Positions 1 to 11,677 of a DNA stretch of 64,000 nucleotides are shown one piece after another (the first letter of the stretch is position 1; every line of letters starts with the position of its first letter). The notes beneath the pieces are model-generated. The model was not told where the DNA came from. It ran no database searches and saw only the letters and a program-made list of their open reading frames with translations. This DNA comes from Sordariomycetes sp. S80-01Y. Its lineage: Eukaryota > Ascomycota > Sordariomycetes. A program made the translations under genes and the position numbers. The stretch spans positions 2,542,001 through 2,606,000 of the forward strand of contig JAXQJY010000032.1 of assembly GCA_037042185.1 (NCBI GenBank), read 5' to 3'.

Positions 1-483
1 GCAGGTGGTGTTCTTCTTCCTCTGACTGCTCGGAAACGAGCGCGACTTCTTGCGCGATAGCTTCGAGGAATGGTTGCTTTGGCGAGGCTACCAGGATTGT
101 CGTTGGGTAGCGGTGGTGGGAGATTATGGTAGTGATGAGCTCCGTCGGTGTCGCAGGAGTGAGGATGATGGGCCTGGCTGTCATCGTGGAAGCTTTTTTA
201 TTGACCTCTCCATATTGGCGCCTTTTATGACCATCTTCCGAGGGTCTGGTTCCGTCTTCCAGCAACAGTGCGGTGATTGTCCTCCATAGAATCAGTTGAA
301 GTTGACTCGAAGATGCCCCACCACTAGCGATCTCAGCCAAGGCCAGCACGGGACCGCCAGGCACGTCATCCACATGCTTGTCCCTCCAACATACATGAAC
401 ATTCATAACCACGCCCACGCCCACGCCCACGCCCTTCCCCTCCACGCTTCTGCGGCCTCGCCTGGGGCGCGCGCATTCTCATC
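1..483. other. 5' flank of the AP-3 beta gene, no supported gene
   Basis: The only open frame (50-289, +) has no recognisable motif and I do not support it as a gene. A (CACGCC)n hexamer run lies at about 409-434, inside the likely 5' leader or promoter of the adaptin gene. It can be read in frame as alternating His-Ala upstream of the adaptin, but the true start is downstream at 484. Confidence 0.5.
409..434. repeat. CACGCC hexanucleotide tandem repeat
   Basis: About four consecutive copies of CACGCC, ending some 50 bp before the adaptin start codon. It is a simple-sequence run in the presumed 5' UTR or promoter. Confidence 0.8.
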
Positions 484-2830
484 ATGGAGTCCATCGCCAA
501 GATATCGAGTCTCATGGAGACGGGTAAGTCCCCGCCAACACTTCCAGGAGCTTCAGCTAACCCCCCAACCAGCGAGGGAGCTCACCATCGATGCCGCCCA
601 GGCGACGCGCAACATACGAACCTCCTCCCGTCCCATGGACCGCAACCAGCTGAGGAAACTCCTCGACTCTAGAAATGACCGGGAGATCCTCGAAGGTCTT
701 CGCCGCGTCCTCTCCATGATGTACAAGAAGCAAAATACCCTCCCCTTCTTCTCCAACGTGGTCAAGAACGTCGCTTCCCCGAACCTCGAGATCAAGAAAC
801 TCGTCTACATCTACCTCATCCACCACGCCGAGCAGGAGCCCGATCTCGCTCTCCTATCGATCAACACAATCCAAAAGTCACTGTCCGATGCGAACCCACA
901 GGTGCGCGCGCTGGCGCTCAAGACCATGAGCGGGATACGGGTCCCAGTGATTAGCCAGATCGTCAGTCTGGCCATCAAGAAAGGCGTCGTTGATTTGAGT
1001 CCCTACGTGAGGAAAGCGGCAGCATTGTCCATACCAAAGTGTCATCGGTTAGACCCCAGTCAGGCGCCGCAACTAATTGAGTATTTGACGACTCTGTTGG
1101 GCGACAAACAGTACTATGTTGCTGGCGCGGCGGTAGCGGCGTTCTTGGAGATCTGCCCGACGAGGATAGATCTGATACACAAACACTATCGAGGACTAGT
1201 GAGGAAGATCGTTGATATGGATGAGTGGAGTCAACTGGCGGTCCTCCGGCTCATGACATATTATGCTAGAAAGTGCTTCCCGAGGCGGACGAGTACGACG
1301 GAGGCACCGAGCAAGTCGAAAGACACAGACAACTTCTACGACGACTCGACATCACAAGCGCTGGTATCGGTGGACTCCGACCTGGCGTTACTTCTCAATG
1401 CGATCCGCCCACTCCTGCAAAGTCGGAACTCAGCCGTCGTCATTGCGGTCACGCGATGCTACGTGGACGTTGGCACACCAGAATATGTCAAGCAAGCCAT
1501 CGGGCCCCTCATAGCGCTTCTTCGTAGCGCGCAGGACATCCAACAAATCGCCCTCTACAATATCGTTTCAGTATGCCTCATGCGACCGGCAGACTTCGTC
1601 AAGTATGCCAGTCACTTCCTGGTCAGAGCTACTGACCCCGCGCCGGTATGGGAGTTGAAGCTTGAGATCCTGACCATCATCTTCCCTTACAGCCCCCTAC
1701 ATACCAAGAGCCTCATCTTGAAGGAGCTTGAGCATTTCTCGCAGGGCACAGACAAGGCGCTGGTTCGGGAAGCGGTCAGGGCTATCGGACGCTGTGCACA
1801 GTCGGACTCAAAGACAGCTCCGAGATGTCTCAAGCTGTTGCTGGGACAAATTACAAGTCTGGACGGGACACTGGCGGCCGAGTCACTGACCGTCATCCGA
1901 CATCTCATCCAGCAGGATGCCGAGGGCCACATTGGGACAGTAGTGCGTTTGGCGAAGAACCTGGACACGGCGACGGATCCCCAAGCACGGGCTACAATCA
2001 TCTGGCTAGTGGGAGAGTTCTCAGGGATGGGCGGAACGGAAAACATCGCACCTGACGTCCTACGGATCTTGTTGAAGGACTTCACAAGCGAATCCGAAGC
2101 CGCAAAGAGGCAGGTGCTTCTGCTGGCCGCGAAGACCTATCTTCACCACCTTAATCGGAAGACCGAGGCCGAGAAGGAGCAAGCCAACGAGGAGGACCCA
2201 CCGCAAATGACGGAAACACATCCTATTGAGAAACTATGGGATTACGTTCTCCAGCTTGTCCGCTACGATACTTCGTATGACCTGCGAGACCGAGCACGGA
2301 TGTACCGCGCCCTGTTGTCTGTACCGCAACTCGCTACCCTGATGCTGTTGGCACCAAAGCCAGCGCCGCAAGCACCAAGCCCTTCCGAATCGAGAAAGGG
2401 CTTCCTCCTCGGATCATCAACCCTCGTCCTCGCAGGCGGTGGCGGTCTCCACGGCCTTCAAGGGTACGAATCGCTCCCAGAGTGGGTACAGCCCGGGCAA
2501 GAGCCCGATCCGGCCCTCCGCGACACAGAGCCGGCACCATCCTCTCGGTATGACGGTGAGAAGACTGCCATCCCCGCTGCGCAGCAGCTGGATGAGGCGG
2601 CGAAGAACATGCCCAGCAGGACGAACGGTCTCGGTGAGGCAGTTGGCTCAAAGACATTAGATGACTGGCTAGGTGAAGAGGAGCAGGAAGAGAGTAGCGA
2701 TGAGGAGGAAGAAGAAGAAGAAGAGGAAAGCAGCGAAGAGGAGGAGAGTAGTGAGGGGGAAGACGAGGAGGAGGAGGGTGAGGACGAGAGCGACGATGAC
2801 GGTGAGCAAGACCGACTCGTCAAGTCGTGA
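484..2830 (+). CDS. APL6: AP-3 adaptor complex large subunit beta (adaptin)
   Basis: Beta subunit of the AP-3 clathrin-adaptor-like complex, which sorts cargo from Golgi or endosome to the vacuole. Two exons: 484-523 and 573-2830, with a 49-nt GTAAGT...CAG intron, giving about 765 aa. The start at 484 was chosen because the open frame upstream of the intron is His/Ala-rich junk, while MESIAKISS followed by the helical ARELTIDAAQ segment matches adaptin N-termini. Residues about 30-580 are adaptin-N armadillo/HEAT-like helices (NDREILEGLRRVLSMM, VYIYLIHHAEQEPDLALLSIN). The C-terminal 50 residues are almost all Glu, Ser and Asp, the acidic/serine-rich hinge typical of AP-3 beta and absent from AP-1 and AP-2 beta. 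There is no ear domain after it, as is usual for short fungal AP-3 beta. The neighbour on the right is convergent. Confidence 0.92.
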
Positions 2831-3146
2831 CCTCTGTGCTATCCTCCAGTCGCATCATAGCCTAACGCACCCCACATTAAGAAGACCGTGATCAAGGACA
2901 TCATTTCACCCTTCGAGTAGCAAATCACGTAATCTCAGTAGATGATCAATCGTGTGTTTTCATGTTCGTGGTATGTATGCAAAGTGGTATCCAAGTCTAA
3001 GTCCCGAAGCGCAGTGAGAACGCCGTCTATTCCCTCATCAACTTTGCTTGCTTTCGGTCGTCTGCTCCCGCAGCCTTCCAACGTTGACATGCTCCCTCGT
3101 ATCCTGCCTAGGAGAACCCAAGTGCCAACGCAACCTCCGTTTTCCT
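2831..3146. other. Convergent intergenic region
   Basis: This is the 3' flank shared by the adaptin gene (+) and the RTA1 gene (-). It contains only short out-of-context frames. I see no RNA gene. Confidence 0.6.
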
Positions 3147-4404
3147 TCAGGGAGATCCGCCGACCTTCACACCTTCGTTGCCAGACTCGGCCGTCGTCTC
3201 GCCTGGGGTGTCCTTCCCGACTTCGGCGACTTCTGGTGAGGTTTGGTGTTTTCGGTAGCCGTTGCGCATCTGGGGGAAGAAGATACCCGGGTGGAAGATG
3301 GTCAGCAAGCCTGTGGCTATCAAGATCAGAGTGGGGTCGAGGACGAGGAAGCTCTCCTCGTGCTGCATGATGTGGTTGCCCCAGCCTAGTTTGTTTCGTT
3401 AGCTTTTGCAGTTTGGAGAGAAGAAAATTGGTATGGACTAACCACCAGCCATTTCGGCGATTCTAAAGACCGGATGTCAGCGATGCGTCTCATATTGTAG
3501 CGGACGTGAGTGGGGGAGCTGAGGGGGGGTGATAGGGGTCCCGAGAAAAGGGGTCGACCACAAGAACAGCGCACGAGGGGAACTTACCGGTAAATGCAGC
3601 GGGTGAAGACGGCAAGGAAGGCCCCGGCAATAGCACACCCAAAGGCCCTGAACTTGCCGCTCCTCCAGACGGCCTCGGACTCGGCGTCAGCGGTTCCGCT
3701 GGACATGTACTTGCGCACCCTCAGCCAGTAGTCCAGTCCCAGGCCGCCAAACACGGCGAGCACGACAACCTGCAGGCAGACGCCGGCGATGATGGCGTTG
3801 TTGCCGCCGTCGAGCAGCTTCTGGTCGTCCTTGCCGGCCGCGGCGGCGATGCCGCCTCCGATGGCTTGGACGATGAGGCACGACAAGTCCGCGGGGAGGA
3901 AGATGCGCGGGTACCACTTGGGTTCGAGGCGCGAGAGCGAGGGGTTCAGGGCGAGGGCGACGTGCTTCAGGGTGAGGTAGATTGCGGCGCAGATGAGGGT
4001 TGGGCCGAGGATGATGGTGCAGATCTGGAGCTGGAAGGCGTCCTGATCCCAGGGGTTGTCGTTGAGGAGAATGCGGCCGACGTAGCCTGGACATTATACT
4101 GTCAGCTCTTGTTCCTTTCTGAATACCTTGCGCGCGCTCGCGACATAGGAGAACTGGGTGCAGACTCACCGAGTGTCTCAAGCAGCAGACCCAGCGTGAG
4201 GGCAGCGGCAAAGGTCCACGTCCTCTTCCAGATACCGAGCCCCAGCGACGCAATGGTCAAGGCACCGAAGGCGATGGTGAAGAAGTATCCCGATCCCAGA
4301 TTTGGCGCGTACCCCAGCACCGTAGCCTCGACGGGGCACATGGGCGAGACCTCTGTGCACATGTCGAACATGCTGCCGCGATCTTGGCCGTCGTCTCCAG
4401 CCAT
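3147..4404 (-). CDS. RTA1-family seven-TM membrane protein
   Basis: Member of the RTA1/RTM1 family of fungal seven-helix membrane proteins, linked in yeast to resistance to lipid-active compounds and to lipid translocation. Four exons on the minus strand: 4404-4170, 4086-3588, 3462-3443 and 3385-3147 (330 aa). The start gives MAGDDGQDRG; a few residues on come Cys-rich extracellular residues, then the family motif LGYAPNLGSGYFFTIAFGAL. Later family blocks are LLLETLGYVGR, LQICTIILGPTLICAAIYL and LIVQAIGGGIAAAAG, followed by the FTRCIYRIAEMAGGWG...HEESFLVLD block and a hydrophilic tail. The third exon is only 20 nt and encodes most of RIAEMAGG, which is needed to keep this conserved block. The exact substrate cannot be read from sequence. 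Confidence 0.9.
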
Positions 4405-5537
4405 GGTTGCGATTCCGACAGGCGTCAGCACTAAAGACAGAAGTAGGTTGGCAGGAGGTGGTAACGGGGAATGGGGGGGAAAGGAAGGAGAACGGAACGA
4501 AGAGAGAGGAAGAAATAAGGTTAGAGATCCGAAGATCTAGAATGCAGAAGAAGTAAATAACGGGCGTTTGACAGGAACGAGAGGGATGGGTTGCATGGGG
4601 GCTTAGAAACGATTTATCGAGGCGCGCAAATCTGACGTGCGACTAGATCCGCCAACGTTGGAGATGACGGGGGACTTTTTGGAAAGCAGGAAAGGAACTG
4701 GGCGCAGTCGCATCCAATCGACGGCCATCTCACCCACATCTTCCTTGTCTTCGGAGTTGGACTTCGCCCCGTGGGTGCCACACCATTGCGGCCCCTAGTC
4801 TAGGCGAATGTGTCATGGACTCTACCCCCCGTATCCGTACAGCGCGTGGGAGAAGTCGCCCCTCGTCGGCCATCCTCACCCAACAAGCCGCGGCTCTGGT
4901 GGTCTCTTCCACCGAGTATCCTGCTGTCCGCGGCAGCACAGACATGACCGCACAGCCTTTCAATACAAGAAGCGACCGCCGTTGACAGCGACCGGAAGCA
5001 ATTCCCTCGACCCATTTAGGCGCCGTCGGGAACAGGACCAGCCGGGCGGAGGTGTGGATCCACTGAATCGGCCGCCTCTCGCTATACGCGTATAGAGAGT
5101 ACGGTTTGGAAATACGCGTATTCTGGGGTTGGTCGCGCGGCCGACTGTGAGGCGTCGGATCGGGATACGGAGGGATCAATTGCTCCTGGTGGGCGGGATT
5201 CGGTCCAAGTCTGCAGGACATCCCCCCCATCATTGGTGGATGTTAGCGAGGGAGTGAGAGGAAGTGAGGAGACGGCTGGCTGGTACGCGTAAAGGCTTGA
5301 CGAAAGCTTATCTCGTCTTACGAAGTTCCCGACTGGTGATTCAGGATGTCGGTCGGTGTCGCATCCTGTCTTGTGTTTCGGACTTGTGCCGCTATTGGCG
5401 GACATGGACCAATCTGTTGACGAGCCATCACAGGTCTACTCGTCACCTTCGATACTCAATGATGGACGCAAGAGGATGATGAACGTTACAGTATGGTAGG
5501 GGCCGGTTTGAATTGGCAGTGATCACTCAGATCTGGT
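4405..5537. other. Promoter-side intergenic region of the RTA1 gene
   Basis: This region is upstream of the RTA1 start and downstream of the dehydrogenase stop. Open frames here (for example 4730-5233 -, 5082-5405 -) lack recognisable domains or splice structure. The notable content is three ACGCGT hexamers (5086, 5114, 5285), two of them inside perfect palindromes. Confidence 0.55.
5082..5122. promoter_or_regulatory. Paired ACGCGT palindromes (MCB-like)
   Basis: A perfect 14-bp palindrome centred on ACGCGT spans 5082-5095. A perfect 12-bp palindrome with the same core spans 5111-5122, and a third core lies at 5285-5290. ACGCGT is the MluI cell-cycle box bound by Mbp1-type APSES factors in yeasts. 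The sites are about 680-885 bp upstream of the RTA1 start codon. Function here is inference. Confidence 0.4.
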
Positions 5538-6808
5538 CTATTGTTCCTCCTTACCGCCGAGGTATCTGTACACAACCGAGAAGTCTCTGCCTGAGCACTG
5601 CTCAACCTTTTCAGCATCCTCATACACCTTGAACGCCGTATCGGCTAGCCTCATGTCGGCACCGGCCTCGTCAGCCGCCACCATCGCCAACCTCAAGTCC
5701 TTCTTCATCAGCGAAATCCCGAATCCACCGCGATAGTCGCGGTTGCAGGGCGCCGTTTCCACAACACCCTTTACAGGATTGTTGACTTCGCTGGGCCAGC
5801 AACGACCGGTGCTGACATTAATGACGCCAGCAAGCTTCTTAGGGTCGAGACCCCACTTTATGCCCAAATTCATGGCTTCCGCTGTGGCAATGTTGTTCAG
5901 CGCAAGGAGGTAATTGTTCGCCAGCTTGGCGGATAGACCCGCGCCTTGATCTCCGCAGTGGAGGACCTTTCGGCCCATGTGCAGCAGCGTAGACTCGATA
6001 CGCGGAATCAGAGCTTCTTCGGCTCCGAGCATAAACGTCAGTGTGCCGGCTGTTGCACCGACCACGCCGCCAGACATTGGGGCGTCTACGAAGGTGCCCT
6101 GTCCGGCGGTAGATACCTGCTTGGCCACCTCCCGGGACGTAGAGGGGTCGATGGTGGAGCTATCTATGAAGATGCGATCCTTGCTGGGAAGGGAGGGTGT
6201 GAGGATGGAGGCGTAGACGGACTTGACATGCTGTGGCTCCGGAAGGCAGGTAACAACGGTGTCCTGATTGTACAGTTAGCACGAGGTCATGCCAAAAGCT
6301 GCAAGTCAAATAATTTAGAAGAATCATGCTTCAGAGGATTGGCTTTAGTTAAGATAATCATAGGAAGGTCGCTGTCTAGACGACCCCAACTTAGATCATA
6401 GATAGAACAATAGTGCTCATCACGCAAGTGCTAGAGAGGAAGGCAATGGTGCAACGTACAGCATCCTTAGACGCGTCGAAAGCGCTGGCAGCGAGTTCGA
6501 CTTTGGCGCCGGTAGCAACAGCCTTCATTTCGGTCTCGAGGCCCTTCATGGATTCGGGGTTGACGTCGAAAATGGAGATCTTGTCGCTGGGTTGGAGTTT
6601 GGACTGGAGGTTCCTGGCCATTTGGTAGCCCTGCATCCAGCGTTAACAAGATTCAGTCGTCACAGCGAGCTATTCGACGTACCATTTGGCCCAGTCCAAT
6701 GAAGCCATAGCTGTCCAGCCGCCTCGAGGATGCAGCAAAGCCCCGTCGTTGGACGGCTGTCAAGGTGGTCCGCGAGGACCGCGAAACAGCAGCAGCGAGA
6801 ACTCTCAT
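5538..6808 (-). CDS. 3-hydroxyisobutyrate dehydrogenase, mitochondrial
   Basis: NAD-dependent oxidation of 3-hydroxyisobutyrate to methylmalonate semialdehyde in valine catabolism, in the mitochondrial matrix. Three exons: 6808-6683, 6630-6460 and 6263-5538 (340 aa). Residues 1-30 form an Arg/Ser/Ala-rich transit peptide ending near RRGFAAS. The Rossmann motif GFIGLGQMGYQMA spans the first intron. The substrate-binding DAPMSGGVVGA, the catalytic lysine in AGLSAKLANNYLL and the C-terminal GGFGISLMKKDLRLA block are all present, so the enzyme looks intact. The unspliced frame starting at 6128 would be truncated and lack the NAD-binding fold, which is why the upstream exons were added. Confidence 0.93.
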
Positions 6809-7680
6809 CTTGTATCGAGCAGTCTCACGGGAATTGACGCAATCGCGAAAATCTCCATATTGAGAGGGAGAGAAGCTGTCGAGGCATGCGTTTGGGGAAG
6901 GTGAGGCATGCGGGGAGCGTTACCCGTTACCGAAGAGCCGGTCATAGCCGGCCATTGCTGCCAGTGGCGAGCGGGAAAGGATCACTCGACAGTGGCTGTG
7001 AAGGGTGAGGAGAGAGAACGCAGGTTGGCTGGCGCTGAGTTTTCTGTGCGGAGATTGTTGGGGGCAGGTGACCTGACTCCATGGGGCCATTGTGGAGCCG
7101 CCAGCTCGCAGCTCTCCCAAGCCGTGAAGTACCGGGTAGCTAAGCCAGGGAGTCGTATCCGCCCAAGCACACGACCAGCCGCTGAGGGTTCAGCCGCGGG
7201 GCCTGGGCTGTTCCGATTGAGGCATTCATTCTTGGTTTAGAAGTGTGTTTTGTTCATTACAATATCTTACTTTACTTCCAGCATCAACTGTGCGGCCGTC
7301 AATGCCCAGCACCAGCTTCATCTAAGCGCCGTCTCTCATCTGTCCCCAAAATCCAGGGTGACCTGGATCAGCATTCTGTGTGGTGTAGTGGGAGCCGTGG
7401 TACAAAAATCGCGATATCAAAGCACAACTCCTCGGCCGTCCTGATGCCGACCAAAGGAGAAAAACGAGAGGGGGTATGTCCAAGCAAGCAATTGTAGCGA
7501 AAGGGGGAGTATTCGTGATGGGAAGAACGTCGAGATCCAACCATCGGGGGTAGTGACCAACATCCAACATAGAAAAATAAAAAAGACCAAAACTGCGCCG
7601 TCCCTAGCATCATTTTCCTGATCCAGATCTTCTGCACTCTGACCGAATCCAGCACTATATACCTTCCTGTGGAATGTCTC
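6809..7680. other. Intergenic region between dehydrogenase 5' end and Bqt4-like 3' end
   Basis: This is the promoter side of the dehydrogenase gene and the 3' flank of the Bqt4-like gene. Short open frames (6908-7240 +, 7322-7570 -) have no recognisable features. I see nothing else. Confidence 0.5.
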
Positions 7681-9020
7681 CTACAGGAAGTTTGTGAGCC
7701 ACGGCACAATCGCACTGTTGGAGCATTAGCGACAACTCTGATCCATGTCTAATCTGGAACTCACCCAACAGCCACGGTAGCCGTAATACCCAGAAGAGCG
7801 CGGTTCTTGACCCGTTCTTTCCGCAGCTCGGTCTCCGTCTTTGCCTTCTTTGCTCGAGGCTCGGGGACGGGCTCGTCTCCCTCAGCCGCCTCTTCCTTTT
7901 CGGCCTTTGAAATATCGTTGGCCTTACGCTTCGACTTCTTGCCAGCGGGCTTCTTGTCTTCGACCACGACCTCTTCGACGACAGCCTCAGGCGCGGCTTC
8001 AGTGCCCTCCTTTTGTGTTTGGACCATCTCCTTGGCTGATTCAATCATCTTGGCAACCTCCTCCGCGCTTGGAGGCTCGCCCGCAGTTGGGAGAGGAATG
8101 TCGACCTCAGTTGTCGTGTGCTTGGTCTCGACGCCCTTCTTGTTCTTCGTCACCTCTTCGTGAATCTCAACGGTGACCTTGGGATCCTCCTCTCGGGGTT
8201 CCAGGGTGATCTCGGGCTCAAACTCGGTGGTCTTCATCACAACATCATCCTGTTTCGTACCGTTGATTTCCTCGTTCGAGATATCCACGCTTTGAGACTT
8301 GGCCTTTGTACGCTTGCGCGGCGAGGCAGTCGAGCGCTTGGAACCCTTTGTGGGACTAACGGATCGCCGAGACCGCAGGCTCTTCGAAGGAGTCGGGGGC
8401 GCAAGAGCAACCTTAGACGGCTCGTATTTGGGGGGAGCCGAAATGTCCTGGTTGCTACCTGAAGGCACAATCGGGTCATTGTCCAGCAGAGCACGTACCC
8501 AGGCGCCAATGTTGTACTCGGCCGCAAGTTCAAGAGCCTGCTGAGGAGGGATCCAGATGTTTCCCGCGGTTTCCTCAACGCTGGTCGTGGGCAAGGACTT
8601 GATGAACTTTCGCTCCGCCTCTTCCTCGGACGCCTCCGCGTACGGGAATGTAGCCTTGTACATGCCAGTTGCAGAAACGTAGCCATCGGCGCTGCGGCGC
8701 ATCAGGAAGTAGCTGTTCGGGCTCGACTTGAAGACACCGGAAACGATACCCTTAGGAAGGGGCGCGCGAAGGTGCGCATAATCGAATGTTGAGCCAAGGC
8801 TACCAACGTCAGACGCGTCTTCACCGTTGGCGTTCACCATCTTATGGGTAAGCTTGGTGCGGCCGAGCCGGCGTCGGGAAACGAGATCAGCATCTGTTAA
8901 ATGTGAGCCACAGCATGGTTTGACGCGACACGGTCATGATTTACAGTCGGGCTTGCTCTCCGTCATCAAGGGGTTGCTCTTCGCCGGGAGGCTGCGCTTG
9001 GTGGTGGCAGTGGGAGCCAT
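7681..9020 (-). CDS. Bqt4-like KilA-N/APSES-fold, tail-anchored nuclear envelope protein
   Basis: Resembles fission yeast Bqt4, an inner-nuclear-membrane protein with an APSES/KilA-N-like domain that tethers telomeres to the nuclear envelope. Three exons: 9020-8945, 8893-7765 and 7714-7681 (412 aa). The N-terminus is [12 protein letters not shown], followed by a basic block ([15 protein letters not shown]). The KilA-N-type fold is at about residues 60-165 ([40 protein letters not shown]). A long charged, Lys/Glu-rich region with nuclear-localisation-like clusters follows ([17 protein letters not shown]). The last 34-nt exon adds [10 protein letters not shown] after [11 protein letters not shown], completing a single hydrophobic C-terminal helix that ends at the stop, as expected for a tail anchor. 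Without that splice the protein stops half-way through the helix. Assignment to Bqt4 rather than another APSES-like family is by domain order. Confidence 0.82.
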
Positions 9021-10873
9021 TGCGACAATACGTTTCGTGCGAGAACGGTGGTCGTGCAGCGTTGCTCAGGGCAGGTTTTGAGTACTAGGAGGTAAGGCGC
9101 GTTAGCAACAAACTCTGTAGGTCGCAAGAGGCGAGCAGGGGATCGCATACCTGGACGAAGGCTCCAGTAATGCAATCGCTCAATTCAACAAAGAAGGGCG
9201 ACGCTTCAGTAGCGCGATACTGGCCGAAGTAAGAAGAGACGTTGAGCGATGTCGCGCGCGGTTGACAGAGGTGCACGGCTAATGCTGATCGTGTTAGGAT
9301 AAGAAAAGCGAGGGCCGTGGCGTCGCGATCGAGGGCGTGGGAGTCGCGCAAATTAGGTCGAGGGATTAGCGTCGAGGATTTGTCCGTCTTTTCTGGGGCC
9401 TTGCGGTTCGCGGCGCGTGCGCTGGCATCAGAGGCGGAGATGCGTGATTGAAAGTACCTGCCAAGAAGCGCTGCTCTTGCCACGACTAAGGTACTTGCTA
9501 ACACCTCACTCCCTCCCAAGCTCGGAATTTGGACGGAGCGCTTTGCCCCTTTGAGGTGCGCGACTCGAGTCTCCACTCATCCCTACGCAGCGCGGCACCG
9601 TTCTGGACATCTCAAGCTGTTGCCCAACAAGTCTGACAGCCCAGGTCTGCCACGCGCTGTGGGCAGGTTCTAATGCTGAATATGCGTCACAAGATTGAGC
9701 CGGGTTGACTCGTGTGCTCTGTTACCCTTATTGTGATGTGAGGTGCAGGTTTGGCCAAACTCGGAAGTTTTGCATCAAAAGGGCGCCCAATTCAAGACGT
9801 GAGGTCGCACAGATCTGGTTCTTGCTAGTGTGACCTTGGACCCTTCGCTCGTTCGCCACCGCAGCGACAGTCGTCGTCGAATAGCCAACTCCCGAGATCC
9901 CCTAGCAGTTACTCGAGCAGCGAATCACGTGCGCACAACTCACAGCTGCAGCTGCAGCGGGGGTCACTAAGGGTATCCATGATGGGAGCTTTGCTGATTT
10001 GTTCAGCTTTCGCCGGTGGTGGTTCGGGCCGCCCCAGGCACTCCATGTTCAAGTAAAACATGTTCAGAATTCACTAAGAGTTTTGGTGTTAAGTATTGAC
10101 AATGTAAATCGTGCCATTTTAGGCTCCCTTCGTTAGCATGCTAAAGGAAAGCCAGGCGGCGGAGTGTGCTGGCAACGATTCATTGTGCCCCACGAGCGTC
10201 TTTGAATAACTCCGACTTGAGACGTAGAAAAGTGGTTAGCCATACTTAACACCGCTCACACTGAGCGATGAGGTAAGCCATGGAGGAACAGCCCACCACA
10301 AACTGTCTGCATCATGGATTTGAGCCGTATTAATGAAATGACAGGAAAAATTGGTAATAGGCAAATGGGGATGGTACTGTCGCCGTAGGGTAGGCCCCTA
10401 TCCACCACAGCCGAGGGGCGACGAGGACGAGCCCCAGGTTCCATCCAACCCCGAGTTCCGTCAGAGGTCCCTCCTCTGACAGCTCCTTGCCAGCTCAATG
10501 ACCACATGTCAGCATGGGGACTTCAGAAAGACGTTCACAGATGGTAATGCGGCTGAAACTCTGCGCGAAACCCAGACAAGTTGCGTGTCTCATCCCATTC
10601 GGCTGTTCGAGAAAGAATTGATGAAACCCCTTCTGCTGCTGCCCCTTCCCCTCTCGAGCTCCATGTGGTTCTCGACCCAATCACAAACGTGAATTACGTA
10701 CCCCACCACCGACCGTCGGGTGCCCCTCCAACACCATGACCGCCCGCCATCACCTGTCATCAACGGGGAGGCTCAAGATTCCGCCTTTTCTAATCTGTCT
10801 CTTCCTCACCGACGGACGACCCAACCAATTCCTCAAGCTTGTTCTCAGCTTCACTCGTTTTCATTTGCCCAGC
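9021..10873. other. Divergent promoter region, Bqt4-like / RhoGDI
   Basis: A 1.85-kb region between two divergently transcribed genes. The 163-codon frame 9085-9576 (-) lies in the Bqt4-like 5' flank and has no family resemblance. A CAGCTG/CTGCAG alternation near 9945-9958 is a short inverted-repeat stretch. I see no supported gene. Confidence 0.5.
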
Positions 10874-11677
10874 ATGGCTTCCAACCAGCATGATGATGAT
10901 ACCATGCCCGAGGAGACTCAGGGTTACAAGCTCTCGCAGCCCAAGCAGAGCTTGGCTGAGTATCAGCAGATGGGTACGTGATTTCGGGAGATGAAGGACT
11001 TTTTTCGAGAAGAGTCCAAAATCGTATGGAAATGACTCCATGCTTCCTTCTCGAGCCTGCCTGGCCCATCATAGCTTTAGCTACCATCCTGAGATCGAAG
11101 TGTACTAACAGCTCCAAGATGCCAACGACGAATCCCTCCAACGCTACAAGGAATCCCTCGGCCTGGGCGGCGGGACCGACATCTCTGACCCCAACGACAA
11201 GCGCGTCTGCATCATCAGTTCACTGACGATGGACTCTCCGGGCCGCGACCCTGTCACGATCGACCTCTCGACGCCTGGCTCCGAGACCACCCTCAAAGAC
11301 AAGCCGTTCAAGATCAAGGAGGGAGCCAAGTTTACCATGAGCGCCAAGTTCAAGGTCCAGCACGAGATTTTGTCGGGTCTGCATTACGTTCAGGTCGTCA
11401 AGAGGAAGGGAATCAAGGTCTCGAAGGACTCCGAGATGATCGGTAGCTATGCGCCGAACACGGATAAGCAGCCTACCTACACCAAGAAGTGTAAGTGATG
11501 ACCATGAGCGACTGAGGCGTCCAAAGAGATACTGACCTCTCCTTAGTCCAAGAGGAGGAGGCCCCCTCTGGCATGCTCGCCCGCGGCCACTACAATGCCA
11601 TTTCCAGCTTTGTCGACGACGATAAGAAGACCCATCTCCAGTTCGAGTGGTCCTTCGACATTGCCAAGGACTGGTAG
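10874..11677 (+). CDS. Rho GDP-dissociation inhibitor
   Basis: Cytosolic RhoGDI that extracts prenylated Rho GTPases (Cdc42, Rho1, Rac) from membranes and keeps them GDP-bound. Three exons: 10874-10973, 11119-11490 and 11547-11677 (200 aa). The first acceptor was set at CTCCAAG|AT because only this join restores the family sequence QQMDANDESLQRYKESLG; the more upstream CAG would shift the frame. The N-terminal regulatory arm holds helices around LAEYQQMDANDES. The immunoglobulin-like domain carries SLTMDSPGRDPVTIDL, FKIKEGAKFTMSAKFKVQHEILSGLHYVQVVKRKGIKV, MIGSYAPN and the terminal ARGHYNAISSFVDDD...FEWSFDIAKDW. Length is normal for the family. Confidence 0.95.

Noticed and set aside
2458-2823. 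Ser-rich antisense frame over the acidic tail of the adaptin
   Set aside because: It arises from reading GAG/GAA repeats backwards (CTC/TTC).
9085-9576. 163-codon frame upstream of the Bqt4-like gene
   Set aside because: No family features, no splice logic, lies in a 5' flank.
9945-9960. CAGCTG/CTGCAG alternation as a possible regulatory palindrome
   Set aside because: Too short and low in complexity to support a specific site.
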